Position numbers and translations under genes: made by a program
Part shown: piece after piece, positions 45,207-54,860 of the stretch
Layout of the letters: each line of letters opens with the position of its first letter
How positions within the stretch are numbered: position 1 is the first letter of the stretch
Notes under the pieces: model-generated
Databases searched by the model: none
Told to the model about the DNA's origin: nothing
The model's input: the letters and a program-made list of their open reading frames with translations, nothing else
NCBI GenBank assembly: GCA_963728855.1
Contig: CAVSLN010000010.1
Coordinates: 248,001-312,000 of the forward strand
Source of the DNA: AC-43 sp963728855
Lineage (GTDB): Bacteria > Actinomycetota > Actinomycetes > Mycobacteriales > Micromonosporaceae
Length of the DNA stretch: 64,000 nucleotides
Direction of reading: 5' to 3'

Positions 45207-46835
45207 ATGGATGCCGCGTTCGCCGTCCCGCAGCCGCGTAACGAGCCGGTCCGGGAGTACGCGCCGGGCAGCCCCGAGCGCGCCGGCATCGAGCGTCGCC
45301 TGGGCGAGCTGGCCGCCGAGCGGGTCGAGCTGACCATGACGATCGACGGCGAGCAGCGGCTGGGCGGCGGTGACCTGATCGAGGTCGTCGCGCCGCACCG
45401 GCGCCGGCAGGTGCTCGGCGTCGCCGGCAACGCGACCGTGCTCGACGCCGAGGAGGCGGTGGGCGCCGCGAAGCGGGCCGCGGCGGGCTGGCGCGACCTG
45501 CCGTTCGAGGAGCGGGCCGCGGTCTTCCTGCGCGCCGCCGAGCTGCTCGCCGGACCCTGGCGGGACACCCTCAACGGGGCCACCATGCTGGGCCAGTCCA
45601 AGTCGGTGTACCAGGCGGAGATCGACTCGGCCTGCGAGCTGATCGACTTCTTCCGGTACAACGTGCACTTCGCCAGCAAGCTGCTGGCCGAGCAGCCGCT
45701 GTCCGCGCCGGGCGCGTGGAACCGGTTCGACCACCGGCCGTTGGAGGGGTTCGTCTACGCGATCACCCCGTTCAACTTCACCGCGATCGCCGGCAACCTG
45801 CCGACCTCGGTCGCCCTGCTCGGCAACACGGTGGTGTGGAAGCCGTCGCCGACCCAGCAGCTCGCGGCGCACTTCACGATGCGGCTGCTGGAGGCGGCGG
45901 GGTTACCGCCTGGCGTGATCAACATGGTGACCGGGGACGGCATCGCGGTGTCCCAGGTGGCGCTGGCCGACCGGGACCTGGCCGGCATCCACTTCACCGG
46001 CTCCACGGCCACGTTCCAGCTGCTCTGGCGCACGGTGGGGGAGAACATCGGCCGGTACCGGACGTACCCGCGCCTGGTCGGTGAGACCGGCGGCAAGAAC
46101 TTCGTCGTCGCGCACTCCTCCGCCGACGTCGACGCGCTGCACGCCGCGCTGGTCCGGGGCGCCTTCGAGTACCAGGGCCAGAAGTGCTCGGCCGCGTCAC
46201 GGGCGTACGTGCCCCGGTCTCTGTGGGACGGCGGGCTGCGCGACCGGCTCGCCGCCACTTCCGAGTCCCTGGCGTACGGCGACGTCACCGACCTGGCCAA
46301 CTTCGGTGGCGCGGTGATCGACGGGCGGTCGTTCGCGAAGCTTGCCGGTGCGCTGGACCGGATCAAGAACGCGCCGTCGTGTACGGTGCTCGCCGGCGGT
46401 ACGGCCGACGACACCGAGGGCTGGTTCGTCCGGCCGACGGTGGTGGAGTGCTCCGACCCGACGCACGAGGTGTTCACGACCGAGTACTTCGGGCCGATCC
46501 TCGGCGTACACGTCTTCGACGACGCGCGCTTCGAGGAGGTCGTCGAGCAGGCGGAGTCGGCGGCACCGTACGCGCTGACCGGCTCGGTCTTCGCCACCGA
46601 CCGCCGGATCGTGGACTGGTCCGCCAACGCCCTGCGGTACGCCGCCGGGAACTTCTACATCAACGACAAGCCGACCGGTGCGGTCGTGGGGCAGCAGCCG
46701 TTCGGTGGCGCGCGGGCCTCGGGTACGAACGACAAGGCTGGCTCCTGGCAGAACCTGGTGCGCTGGATGTCGCCCCACACGATCAAGGAGACGTTCGTCC
46801 CGCCGACCGACTTCCGGTACCCCCACATGGGTTGA
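45207..46835 (+). CDS. pruA: L-glutamate gamma-semialdehyde (P5C) dehydrogenase
   Basis: This 542-residue aldehyde dehydrogenase oxidises glutamate semialdehyde to glutamate with NAD+, the second step of proline catabolism. AITPFNFTAIAGNLP and NTVVWKPS bind NAD. VGETGGKNFV puts the general-base Glu near residue 293, and QGQKCSAASRAYVP the catalytic Cys near residue 327. The C-terminus has PFGGARASGTNDKAGS. ATG 45207 follows GGAAGGAG. No proline dehydrogenase gene lies next to it in this window. Confidence 0.95.
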   Translation: MDAAFAVPQPRNEPVREYAPGSPERAGIERRLGELAAERVELTMTIDGEQRLGGGDLIEVVAPHRRRQVLGVAGNATVLDAEEAVGAAKRAAAGWRDLPFEERAAVFLRAAELLAGPWRDTLNGATMLGQSKSVYQAEIDSACELIDFFRYNVHFASKLLAEQPLSAPGAWNRFDHRPLEGFVYAITPFNFTAIAGNLPTSVALLGNTVVWKPSPTQQLAAHFTMRLLEAAGLPPGVINMVTGDGIAVSQVALADRDLAGIHFTGSTATFQLLWRTVGENIGRYRTYPRLVGETGGKNFVVAHSSADVDALHAALVRGAFEYQGQKCSAASRAYVPRSLWDGGLRDRLAATSESLAYGDVTDLANFGGAVIDGRSFAKLAGALDRIKNAPSCTVLAGGTADDTEGWFVRPTVVECSDPTHEVFTTEYFGPILGVHVFDDARFEEVVEQAESAAPYALTGSVFATDRRIVDWSANALRYAAGNFYINDKPTGAVVGQQPFGGARASGTNDKAGSWQNLVRWMSPHTIKETFVPPTDFRYPHMG

Positions 46836-46857
46836 CACCGGCGCTAGAGTCCCGGTC

Positions 46858-47160
46858 GTGAGGAACATTGTGGCCGGCTTCCTGGCTCTGGTCATCGGCG
46901 TAGTACTGATCGTCTATGGGATCGTCGGCCTGGATAAGGATGTGACCTGCGGTGGGCAGGTCATGAAGCCGGGCGACTCCTGCGTGTCACTCGGCAACGG
47001 CGGCGGCAGCCGGGACTACGAGCAGCAGCACTCGAAGAACCAGCGGGAGGCCTGGCTGGCGATCGGGGGCGGCGGCGTGCTCCTGCTGCTCGGCGGGGCC
47101 GCGGCTGGCTTCGAGCTGCGGCGGCGCCGGCGCGCGTCGGCTCCGCAGTTGCCGGCCTGA
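46858..47160 (+). CDS. Small two-helix membrane protein
   Basis: This 100-residue protein starts with GTG 46858 and is probably leaderless (TAGAGT 7 bases upstream). RNIVAGFLALVIGVVLIVYG is the first helix, then an external segment with DVTCGGQVMKPGDSC (two Cys), a Gly/Asp/Gln-rich stretch, and a second helix WLAIGGGGVLLLLGGAAAG followed by RRRRR. Similar small proteins occur in actinomycetes without a known function. Confidence 0.7.
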   Translation: MRNIVAGFLALVIGVVLIVYGIVGLDKDVTCGGQVMKPGDSCVSLGNGGGSRDYEQQHSKNQREAWLAIGGGGVLLLLGGAAAGFELRRRRRASAPQLPA

Positions 47161-47236
47161 CCGGTAGGGTGCAGCCCAGGAAAGCACGGGCTCGGTGCGC
47201 CCGTACTGGGCGGCTGGCGTCAGCAAGGGGGGGATC

Positions 47237-47398
47237 ATGAGCGAGGATCCGAGCGGGAACACCGCACAGTTTCGGGCATTTGCCCAGCGCAACGAGGTGG
47301 AGACACCGGCCAAGCGCTCCGCGCTGCCGCTGGTGCTCGGCATCGGCGCGGTGATCATCGTGGTCGCCGCGGTGATCGCGTTCATCGCGATGGGCTGA
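47237..47398 (+). CDS. Small single-helix membrane protein, 53 residues
   Basis: ATG 47237 is preceded by AAGGGGGGG. The protein reads MSEDPSGNTAQFRAFAQRNE, then a short basic stretch and one C-terminal helix LPLVLGIGAVIIVVAAVIAF. This is a tail-anchored layout. It lies 76 bases after the previous small membrane gene. Function unknown. Confidence 0.65.
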   Translation: MSEDPSGNTAQFRAFAQRNEVETPAKRSALPLVLGIGAVIIVVAAVIAFIAMG

Positions 47399-47430
47399 GT
47401 CCGTGCGGGGCGGCCGGTGGCCGCCGGACC

Positions 47431-47495
47431 AAGATCGCTGTCTCCAGGCAGGAAGTCAAGTGGGACTTCAGGTTCTGCCTGGAGACGGCGATCTT
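47431..47495 (+). repeat. Long nested hairpin (21-bp arms plus inner stem)
   Basis: AAGATCGCTGTCTCCAGGCAG at 47431-47451 (arms written in part: AAGATCGC, GTCTCCAGGCAG) pairs with 47475-47495 at 20 of 21 positions. Inside lies GAAGTC-AAGTGG-GACTTC (47452-47469), followed by AGGTT. The size, nesting and lack of a T-run are unlike ordinary terminators. It lies between a small plus-strand gene and convergent DUF6104-like/kgd genes. Confidence 0.9.
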
Positions 47496-47500
47496 CGCGT

Positions 47501-47549
47501 GGCTCAGTCCGCCCAGTCGGCTCAGTCCGCCCAGTCGGCTCAGTCCGCC
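47501..47549 (+). repeat. 18-bp tandem repeat at the 3' end of the DUF6104-like gene
   Basis: GGCTCAGTCCGCCCAGTC occurs at 47501-47518 and 47519-47536, and its first 13 bases again at 47537-47549. The third copy contains the gene's last codons and stop. The unit therefore looks like a slippage duplication of the coding end, outward from the stop. Confidence 0.85.
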
Positions 47550-47716
47550 TCGTCGTCGAGGCGGGCGAGCCAGGTGGCGAAGCGCTCGACCGGGGTCTCG
47601 AACTCGGGGTTCAGGTCGACGAAGTCGCGCAGCCGCTCGGCCAGCCAGTCGAGGGTGACGGTCTCCTCGCCGCGCCGCTCGGCCAGCTCCTCGATGCCGC
47701 GGTCGGTGAAGTACAT
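47540..47716 (-). CDS. DUF6104-like small protein
   Basis: This 58-residue protein runs MYFTDRGIEELAERRGEETV, LDWLAERLRDFVDLNPEFET, PVERFATWLARLDDEAD. It is a highly charged helical protein commonly encoded right after kgd in actinobacteria. It starts 53 bases after the kgd stop, beyond a hairpin. The stop lies in an 18-bp tandem repeat. Function unknown. Confidence 0.8.
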   Translation of the reverse strand: MYFTDRGIEELAERRGEETVTLDWLAERLRDFVDLNPEFETPVERFATWLARLDDEAD

Positions 47717-47729
47717 CTCATCTCCAGAC

Positions 47730-47762
47730 GAAGGCCCACCGCCGGTGTGGCGACGGGCCTTC
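47730..47762 (-). terminator. Hairpin between kgd and the DUF6104-like gene
   Basis: GAAGGCCC and GGGCCTTC form an 8-bp stem with a 17-base loop, starting 7 bases beyond the kgd stop. It is probably a partial terminator, since the small gene downstream lacks an obvious separate promoter. Confidence 0.6.
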
Positions 47763-47769
47763 CGGTATG

Positions 47770-50700
47770 TCAGGCGCGGGGCAGCGCGGCGTCGATGAGG
47801 GCCGCCTGCTCGGCGTCGTGCAGCTTCGTCGAGCCGACGGCCGGAGCCGCCGCCGACGGCCGCGAGATCCGCCGCAGGGACACCCCGTCGAGGTGCTCCA
47901 GCAGGTTCAGCGCGATGAAGGACCAGGCGCCCTGGTTGGCCGGCTCGTCCTGGACCCAGGCGAAGTCGGTCGCGTCCGGGGTAGGCGGCCAGGGCGGCCC
48001 GGATCTCGTCGACGGGCAGCGGGTAGAGCTGCTCAAGCCGTACGATCGCGGTGTCCGTGATCGTACGGTCGGCCCGGGCCTGGACCAGGTCGTAGTAGAC
48101 CTTCCCGGAGCAGAGCAGCACCTTGCGTACGGCACCGGCGTCGAGCGAGTCGCCGATCACCGGCTGGAACCGGCCGGAGGTGAAGTCCGAGACGGCCGAC
48201 ACGCACAGCCGGTGGCGCAGCAGGGACTTCGGCGTGAACACGACCAGCGGCTTCTTCTTCGGCGACAGGGCCTGGCGGCGCAGCAGGTGGAAGTAGTTCG
48301 CCGGGGTCGACGGTACAACCACCCGCATGTTGTCCTCGGCGCACAGTTGCAGGTACCGCTCGATGCGCCCGGAGGTGTGGTCCGGCCCCTGGCCCTCGTG
48401 ACCGTGCGGGAGCAGCAGGGTCAGCGCGTTCTGCTGGCCCCACTTGACCTCGCCCGACGAGATGAACTCGTCGACGACCGCCTGCGCGCCGTTGGCGAAG
48501 TCGCCGAACTGCGCCTCCCAGAGCACGAGCGCGTCGAGGTTCTCGACGGAGTAGCCGTACTCGAAGCCCATCGCGGCGTACTCGGAGAGCAGCGAGTCGT
48601 GCACGAAGAACCGGGCACTGTCGGCCTTCACCGCGAACAGCGGGAGGTAGTCCGCACCGGTCTGCGCGTCGACCACGCTCGCGTGGCGCTGGACGAACGT
48701 GCCGCGCCGCGAGTCCTGGCCGGCCAGGCGTACCGTCACGCCCTCGTTGAGCAGCGAGCCGAAGGCGATGATCTCACCGAAGCCCCAGTCGATGTCGCCG
48801 CCCACGGACATCTTCGCCCGCCGCTCCAGCAGCTGCTGGACCCGCTTGTGCGGGGTGAAGCCGGGCTGGCAGGTTGACGTACGCGTCGCCGATCGCCTTG
48901 ACCAGGTCGGTGCTGATCGCGGTGTCGACCACCGGTTCGGGCTGCGGCTCGCGCTGGCGGCTCGGCCGGACCGACCTTGGAGGTGTCCCGGGTGGCCTTG
49001 AAGACCGTCTCGAGCTGCTGCTGGAAGTCGCGTAGCGACTCCTCGGCCTCCTCCAGCGAGATGTCGCCGCGGCCGATCAGCTCCTCGGTGTAGAGCTTGC
49101 GGACGGAGCGCTTGGTGTCGATGATCCGGTACATCAGCGGGTTGGTCATCGACGGGTCGTCGCCCTCGTTGTGCCCGCGCCGCCGGTAGCAGACCAGGTC
49201 GACCACGACGTCCTTGTGGAACGCCTGCCGGTACTCGAAGGCGAGCCGGGCGACCCGGACCACGGCCTCGGGGTCGTCGCCGTTGACGTGGAAGATCGGC
49301 GCCTGGATCATCCGGGCGACGTCGGTGGAGTAGAGGCTGGAGCGCGAGTACTCCGGAGCGGTGGTGAAGCCGACCTGGTTGTTGACCACGACGTGGACGG
49401 TGCCGCCGGTACGGTAGCCGCGTAGCTGGGAGAGGTTGAGCGTCTCGGCGACCACGCCCTGCCCGGCGAACGCCGCGTCACCGTGCACCGCGACCGCGAG
49501 TACGGTGTAGCCCTCCAGCTTGAGGTCGATCCGGTCCTGCTTGGCCCGGACGATGCCCTCCAGTACCGGGTCCACCGCCTCCAGGTGCGAGGGGTTGGCG
49601 ACCACCGAGACGCTGATCGCGTGCTCCTCGTCGGGCGTGTGGAACTTGCCGACCTGACCGAGGTGGTACTTGACGTCGCCGGAGCCCTGCGCGGTCTTCG
49701 GGTCCAGGTGCCCCTCGAACTCGGAGAAGATCTTCTCGTACGGCTTGCCGACGATGTTGGCGAGTACGTTGAGCCGGCCCCGGTGCGCCATCCCGATGAC
49801 CACCTCGTCGAGGCCGCCGACCGCCGCCTCGGAGAGGATCTCGTCGAGCAGCGGGATCAGGCTCTCCCCGCCCTCCAGCGAGAACCGCCGCTGGCCGACG
49901 TACTTGGTCTGCAGGAAGGTCTCGAACGCCTCGGCCGCGTTGAGCCGGTTCAGGATGTGCTTCTGCTCCTCGGGGCCGGGCTTCTCGTACTTCTTCTCGA
50001 CCCGCTCCTGGATCCAGCTTGCGCTCCTCGGGATCCATGATGTGCATGTACTCGATGCCGACCCGGCGGCAGTAGGAGTCGCGCAGGACACCGAGCACGT
50101 CGCGCAGCTTCATCTTCTGCCTGGCCGCGAACCCGCCGACCGGGAACTGGCGGTCCAGGTCCCACAGGGTCAGCCCGTGCTCGAGGACGTCGAGGTCGGG
50201 GTGGCGGCGGATGTGGAACTCCAGCGGGTCGGTGTCGGCCATGAGGTGGCCGCGGACCCGGTACGCGTGGATCAGCTCGATGATCCGGGCCGGCTTGCTG
50301 ATCTGCCCCTCGGACGTCTGCGCCACGTCGCGCATCCAGCGCACCGGCTCGTACGGGATGCGCAGCGCGGTGAAGATCTCGTCGTAGAACCCGTGGTCGC
50401 CGAGCAGCAGCTCGTGCATCACCTTGAGGAACTCGCCGGACTGGGCGCCCTGGATGATCCGGTGGTCGTACGTGGACGTGAGCGTGATGATCTTGCTGAC
50501 CGCGTTGGCGGCGAGGGCGTCGTCGGACAGGCCGGCGAACTCGGCCGGGTACTCCATCGCGCCGACGCCGACGATCGCGCCCTGGCCGGCGACGAGCCGG
50601 GGCATCGAGTGGACCGTACCGATGCCGCCCGGGTTGGTCAGCGAGATCGTGGTGCCGGCGTAGTCGTCCATGGTCAGCTCGCCACGCCGGGCCCGCCGCA

Positions 50701-51513
50701 CGATGTCCTCGTACGCCTGCCAGAACTGGCGGAAGTCCATCGTCTCGCTGGCCTTGATGCTGGGCACGACGAGCGTACGGGTGCCATCCGGTTTGGCGAG
50801 GTCGATCGCGATGCCGAGGTTGACGTGCTCCGGCTCGACGAGCGTCGGCTTGCCGTCGATCTCCGCGAAGGCGCGGTTCATCTCGGGGTGCTCGGCGAGC
50901 GCCTTGACCAGCGCGTACCCGATGAGGTGGGTGAAGCTGACCTTGCCACCCCGGCCGCGCGCCAGGTGGTTGTTGATCACGATCCGGTTGTCGGCGAGCA
51001 GCTTGGCGGGGACGGCACGGACGCTCGTCGCCGTCGGTACCGTCAGCGACTCCTCCATGTTCGCGACGATCCGCGCGGTCACCCCGCGCAAGACCGTCGT
51101 CTTCGCCCCGGCCGGCGCGGTCTTGGCCGGCGCCGCCTTCGCGGGAGCGGCCTTGGCTGGCGCGGCCTTGGCGGGCGCCTGTCGGCCGGGGCTGGCGCCG
51201 CCTTCGCCGGGGCTGGCGCCGCCTTCACCGCGATCCGCGCGCCGCCGTTCGGCACCGCCGGGGCGGCCGGGGCGGCCGGGACCGTCGCGGCCGGCTCGGC
51301 CGTCGGCGTGACCGGGTCGGCGGCCGCCGGCACCGCGGCCGCGGTGGGTGGTGCGGAGTCCAGCGCGGGCTTGTAGTCGGCGAAGAAGTCGTGCCACGCC
51401 GCGTCGACGCTGGTCGGGTCGGCCAGGTAGCGCTGGTACATGTCTTCGACGATCCACTCGTTCGGACCGAAGTCCGCGAGCGGGTTCTCCTGTGAGGTCT
51501 GCTGACTCGACAC
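47770..51513 (-). pseudogene. kgd: Multifunctional 2-oxoglutarate dehydrogenase E1/E2-type protein (kgd/sucA), with five frameshifts
   Basis: The N-terminus MSSQQTSQENPLADFGPNEW is followed by an Ala/Pro/Lys linker, an acyltransferase domain with TYDHRIIQGAQSGEFL, then E1 with IGMAHRGRLNVLANI and a TPP region GDAAFAGQG ... VVNNQVGF, and a C-terminus with DEPANQGAWSF. The correct frame changes near 51190 (one base missing), 50017, 48950, 48872 and 47980 (one base extra each; the last in a C-run). With all five corrected the product would be about 1245 residues, full length for this TCA-cycle enzyme. The rest of the codons look conserved, so this is either sequence error or very recent decay. 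Confidence 0.85.
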
Positions 51514-51641
51514 TGCCGCTCTCGTCTCTCCACGGTTTTCGCCTGAGTGCGCCTTCAGGCTACGCGGTCAAGCTTCTGTCAAGTCCACCGCCCGCGTCCC
51601 GTGTCGAGCCTCACAAGCGGTGCGCTGGTCAGGAACACGGT

Positions 51642-51679
51642 GGGCGCCGTCCGGTCCATTCTGGGCCGGAACGGCGCCC
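51642..51679 (-). terminator. Terminator after the ABC-2 exporter operon
   Basis: GGGCGCCGT-CCGG pairs with CCGG-A-ACGGCGCCC (9 + 4 bp with a bulged A) around an 11-base loop, 17 bases past the minus-strand stop at 51696. Confidence 0.65.
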
Positions 51680-51695
51680 GCGGGGAGGTCGGGGT

Positions 51696-52601
51696 TCAGC
51701 TGATGTCGCGGCGGCGGGTGATCAGGATGCCGACCAACCCCGTGACCACCGCGTACCCGATCAGCACGGCGCCGCCCACCCACTGCGGTGCGGCGTGCTC
51801 GTAGAGCTGGCCGGGCGTGATCATGACTGTGGATGCGATGGCGGGAGCGATGACCTCCGCACTGCGTACCCAGGCGTGTGGGTAGGCGTTGTAGATCAGG
51901 TTGAAGATGATGGCGACGGCGGCGAAGCCGATCAGGTAGAGCACCATCCCCGTGATGATCGAGCCGACCTGGCTGCGGATCAGCGTGCCCAGACCCAGGC
52001 CGAAGATCGCCCACACCACGAAGGCGAGCAGGTTGAGCAGGACCGACTGCACCACGGTCCACTGGGTCAGGCTCACCGTGACGTGCTCGGTACCCAGAAA
52101 GATCGGCGTCGCGATGACATCCAGCACGGTGGATATCAGCCAGAACACGGCGCCGAACAGGAGGGCGGCCACGGCCTTGGCGAGGATCACCGTGGTGCGG
52201 TGCGGGCTCGTCATGAACGTGGTGGTCGCGGTCTGGTGGAGGAACTCGTTGGTGACCACCAGCATGCCGATGATCATCGCGAACAGCAGGCCGAAGAACT
52301 GCCCGGAGGTCATCAGGTTGGCCGCCGTCTTGGCCAGTGCGGCGGCGGCGTGCGCCTGGGCGGCTGCCGCCGCCTGCGCGCCCTCGCCCCCATCTCCGCC
52401 GTCACCGCGCCCCTGCAGCTCGAAGTGTGTACCGAACGCGTTGAAGGTGAAGGCCAGCGCGGTGACCGCGACGATGCCGATGGCGAAGAGCCACCACGTG
52501 TTGGTGGTACGGATCTTCGTGATCTCGGCCCGGACCAGTCGCGGCAGCGTCGGCCCCGACCGGCCGGCGCGGGCCAGCGCCGGGCTCTCAACCAGGCTCA
52601 T
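51696..52601 (-). CDS. ABC-2 type transporter permease
   Basis: This 301-residue protein has about six membrane segments. After the first helix (WWLFAIGIVAVTALAFTF) a Gly/Ala-rich loop with GRGDGGDGGEGAQAAAAAQA precedes GQFFGLLFAMIIGMLVVTNEF and TATTTFMTSPHRT, typical of ABC-2 exporters such as bacitracin or multidrug systems. It overlaps the ATPase gene stop (ATGA). Substrate unknown. The Ala/Gly external loop is unusually simple in composition. Confidence 0.88.
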   Translation of the reverse strand: MSLVESPALARAGRSGPTLPRLVRAEITKIRTTNTWWLFAIGIVAVTALAFTFNAFGTHFELQGRGDGGDGGEGAQAAAAAQAHAAAALAKTAANLMTSGQFFGLLFAMIIGMLVVTNEFLHQTATTTFMTSPHRTTVILAKAVAALLFGAVFWLISTVLDVIATPIFLGTEHVTVSLTQWTVVQSVLLNLLAFVVWAIFGLGLGTLIRSQVGSIITGMVLYLIGFAAVAIIFNLIYNAYPHAWVRSAEVIAPAIASTVMITPGQLYEHAAPQWVGGAVLIGYAVVTGLVGILITRRRDIS

Positions 52602-53509
52602 CGGATCGCCGCCTTTCCCTTGGTGAGCTCGAGGAAGACCTCTTCCAGGTCGGGCCGGGCCGCGACCAGCTCGTGCAGCTCGACGCCGGCTCGTAGGGCG
52701 GCGGCGCCGACTGCGGGTGCATCGAGGCCGGTGACCAGCAGGCTGCCGTCGGAGCCCTCAGCCACCATGACATCGTCCTTGGTCAGCGCGGAGGTCAGCA
52801 GGTCCGCCTGAGGCGTACGGACCCGAACCCGCTGTACGTCCGACATCGAGTCCAGTACCTCGGCCACGGGCCCCTGCCGGACGAGCTGGCCGGCCGCGAT
52901 GATGATCACGTCGTCGGCGAGCAGTTCCATCTCGGACAGGAGATGGCTGGAGACCAGGATCGTGCGCCCCTGTGACGCGAGCGTCTTGAGCACACCGCGC
53001 ATCCAACGGATGCCCTCGGGATCGAGGCCGTTGGCCGGCTCGTCGAGGATCAGCACGTGCGGGTCGCCGATCAGCGCCGCCGCGATGCCCAGACGCTGGC
53101 GCATTCCCAGGGAGTACCCCTTGAACTTGCGCTTCGCGGCCGGGGTGAGCCCGACGATCTCCAGTACCTCGTCCGCCCGCTTCTGCGGAATGCCCGCCGA
53201 CTGGCAGATGATGCGTAGGTGGTTACGACCGGTGCGGCCCTTGTGGGCGCTGCTGGCCTCGAGGATCGCTCCGACATGGCGGATCGGGTCCCGGAGGTCG
53301 GCGTACCGGTGACCACCGATCGTGCCGGTGCCCGCCGTCGGTGTGACCAGGTTCAGCAGCATACGTAGGGTTGTCGTCTTGCCGGCGCCGTTGGGGCCGA
53401 GAAAGCCGGTGACCCGGCCGGGCTCGACGGTGAAGGACAGGTTCTCCACCGCTCTGACCCGTTTGTAGTGCTTGGTCAATCCGGAGACGACGATTTGTCC
53501 ATCGGACAT
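52598..53509 (-). CDS. ABC transporter ATPase (drug/bacitracin exporter type)
   Basis: This 303-residue ATPase has Walker A GPNGAGKTTTLRML near residue 37, signature SLGMRQRLGIAAAL near residue 133 and Walker B VLILDEPANGLDPEG. The C-terminal ~90 residues form the variable domain of this subfamily. ATG 53509 has GGAGGA upstream. It works with the permease that follows; the gene pair is closed by a terminator. Confidence 0.92.
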   Translation of the reverse strand: MSDGQIVVSGLTKHYKRVRAVENLSFTVEPGRVTGFLGPNGAGKTTTLRMLLNLVTPTAGTGTIGGHRYADLRDPIRHVGAILEASSAHKGRTGRNHLRIICQSAGIPQKRADEVLEIVGLTPAAKRKFKGYSLGMRQRLGIAAALIGDPHVLILDEPANGLDPEGIRWMRGVLKTLASQGRTILVSSHLLSEMELLADDVIIIAAGQLVRQGPVAEVLDSMSDVQRVRVRTPQADLLTSALTKDDVMVAEGSDGSLLVTGLDAPAVGAAALRAGVELHELVAARPDLEEVFLELTKGKAAIR

Positions 53510-53608
53510 GGATCTCCTCCTGTTTGTCGCGGCCCAGCTTGCCAGATCGACGCCAGCAGGTGCCGCCGGGTACGCACACAGGGTGCCGTCATGCTCCTGA
53601 GAAAAGCG

Positions 53609-54043
53609 TTAGAGCTGCCGACGGTCGGGAGCGGCCCGACCTGGCCGGTCGGCCCGCCGGATCACGTGCCCCAGCCCGGACCAGGTCTCGTCCACCGCGC
53701 ACACCTTCACGTCGACCCGTCCGTGCGCGAGCGCGTGGTCGCGGACCACGTTCTCGTCGAGGTCGGTACGGATCCCCGAGGCCCGCTTCGGCCAGGCGAC
53801 CCAGAGCGCGCCGGCCGTGGTGGTCAACGGGTGCAGGACCGGCCAACGCCGTACCAACCTGGCCTTGTCCGGGCAGAAGCAGACGATCACGTCGTACGGG
53901 CCCTTGGTCGCGCGCCGGGACAGGTGCGCCTCGGGTGGCAGCCCTTCGATCGCGAAGCCGTCCGGGGCGCCGTCCAGCAGCACCTCGTTGCCCGGTGCGA
54001 TGCCGAGCTTGCGTGCCAGCGGGGTACCCGAGTAGCCGGCCAT
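53609..54043 (-). CDS. DUF3052 family protein
   Basis: This 144-residue protein starts MAGYSGTPLARKLGIAPGNE and contains YDVIVCFCPDKARLVRRW, LWVAWPKRASGIRTDLDENV and VDVKVCAVDETWSGLGHVIR, which match the conserved blocks of DUF3052. It is a soluble protein of unknown role, divergent from the olsB-like gene with 70 bases between. Confidence 0.85.
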   Translation of the reverse strand: MAGYSGTPLARKLGIAPGNEVLLDGAPDGFAIEGLPPEAHLSRRATKGPYDVIVCFCPDKARLVRRWPVLHPLTTTAGALWVAWPKRASGIRTDLDENVVRDHALAHGRVDVKVCAVDETWSGLGHVIRRADRPGRAAPDRRQL

Positions 54044-54113
54044 TCACCAATAATCCATGAACCACACCGGTACGCGTCACGGGGACGGCAGGTCACGGCC
54101 TTACACAAAGGAC

Positions 54114-54860
54114 ATGACCGTACTCGCCGTCCACGCGCCGACCACCGGCTCCGCACGGTACACCCTGCGGATCGCCGCCGACGCCGCCGAGATCGCGGCC
54201 GCCCAGCGCCTGCGCTACCGCGTCTTCGCCGAGGAACTGGGCGCCACGCTGCACTCCCTGGCGCCCGGGACCGACGTCGACGAGACCGACCCCTACTGCG
54301 ACCACCTGATCGTGGTCGAGGAGGGCGCTGGCGAGGTGGTCGGCACGTACCGCATGCTGCCGCCCGGCCGGGCGCCCCGGCGCTACTCGGCCGGCGAGTT
54401 CGACCTCAGCGCGCTGGCCGGGCTGGACAGCGACATCGTGGAGACCGGGCGGTCCTGCGTACACCCGGCCCACCGGGACGGCGCGGTGATCAACCTGATG
54501 TGGGCCGGGATCGCCCGGTACCTGCACCTGACCGGGCACCGCTGGCTCGCCGGCTGCGCCTCGGTCGGGCTGGACGACGGGGGCGGCACCGCGGCCGGGG
54601 TATGGGACCTGGCGCTGCGCAAGCACCTGTCACCGCCGGAGTACCGGGTGCAGCCGCACAACCCGTGGCCACCGGTCGAGCGTCCGGCCGGGCGGGTCGC
54701 CGTACCCCCGCTGCTGCGCGGGTACCTCCGGCTCGGCGCCTGGATCTGCGGCGCGCCCGCCCACGACACGGACTTCCACTGCGCGGACTTCTTCGTCCTG
54801 CTCGGCCTGGACCGCCTCGACCCCCGCTACCTGCGGCACTTCCTCGGCGAGGGGACATGA
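54114..54860 (+). CDS. OlsB-like GNAT N-acyltransferase (ornithine lipid synthesis)
   Basis: This 248-residue protein has RYRVFAEELGA near residue 38, DVDETDPYCDHLIVVEE and YRMLPP, then ETGRSCVHPAHRDGAVI: the acetyltransferase fold of OlsB, which acylates ornithine from acyl-ACP. ATG 54114 has AAAGGA upstream. The next full gene is a PlsC/OlsA-type acyltransferase, the usual partner that makes ornithine lipid from the lyso form. Between them lies an 11-codon micro-ORF linked by ATGA overlaps. Acyl-homologous substrates other than ornithine are possible. Confidence 0.78.
   Translation: MTVLAVHAPTTGSARYTLRIAADAAEIAAAQRLRYRVFAEELGATLHSLAPGTDVDETDPYCDHLIVVEEGAGEVVGTYRMLPPGRAPRRYSAGEFDLSALAGLDSDIVETGRSCVHPAHRDGAVINLMWAGIARYLHLTGHRWLAGCASVGLDDGGGTAAGVWDLALRKHLSPPEYRVQPHNPWPPVERPAGRVAVPPLLRGYLRLGAWICGAPAHDTDFHCADFFVLLGLDRLDPRYLRHFLGEGT

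Noticed and set aside
44217..45872. 551-codon version of the membrane protein at 44.2 kb
   Set aside because: The upstream half is antisense to pruA; GTG 45080 begins the first membrane helix.
46832..46850. TTGACA and TAGAGT as a -35/-10 pair for the small membrane gene at 46858
   Set aside because: They are only 7 bases apart; TAGAGT alone fits a leaderless -10.
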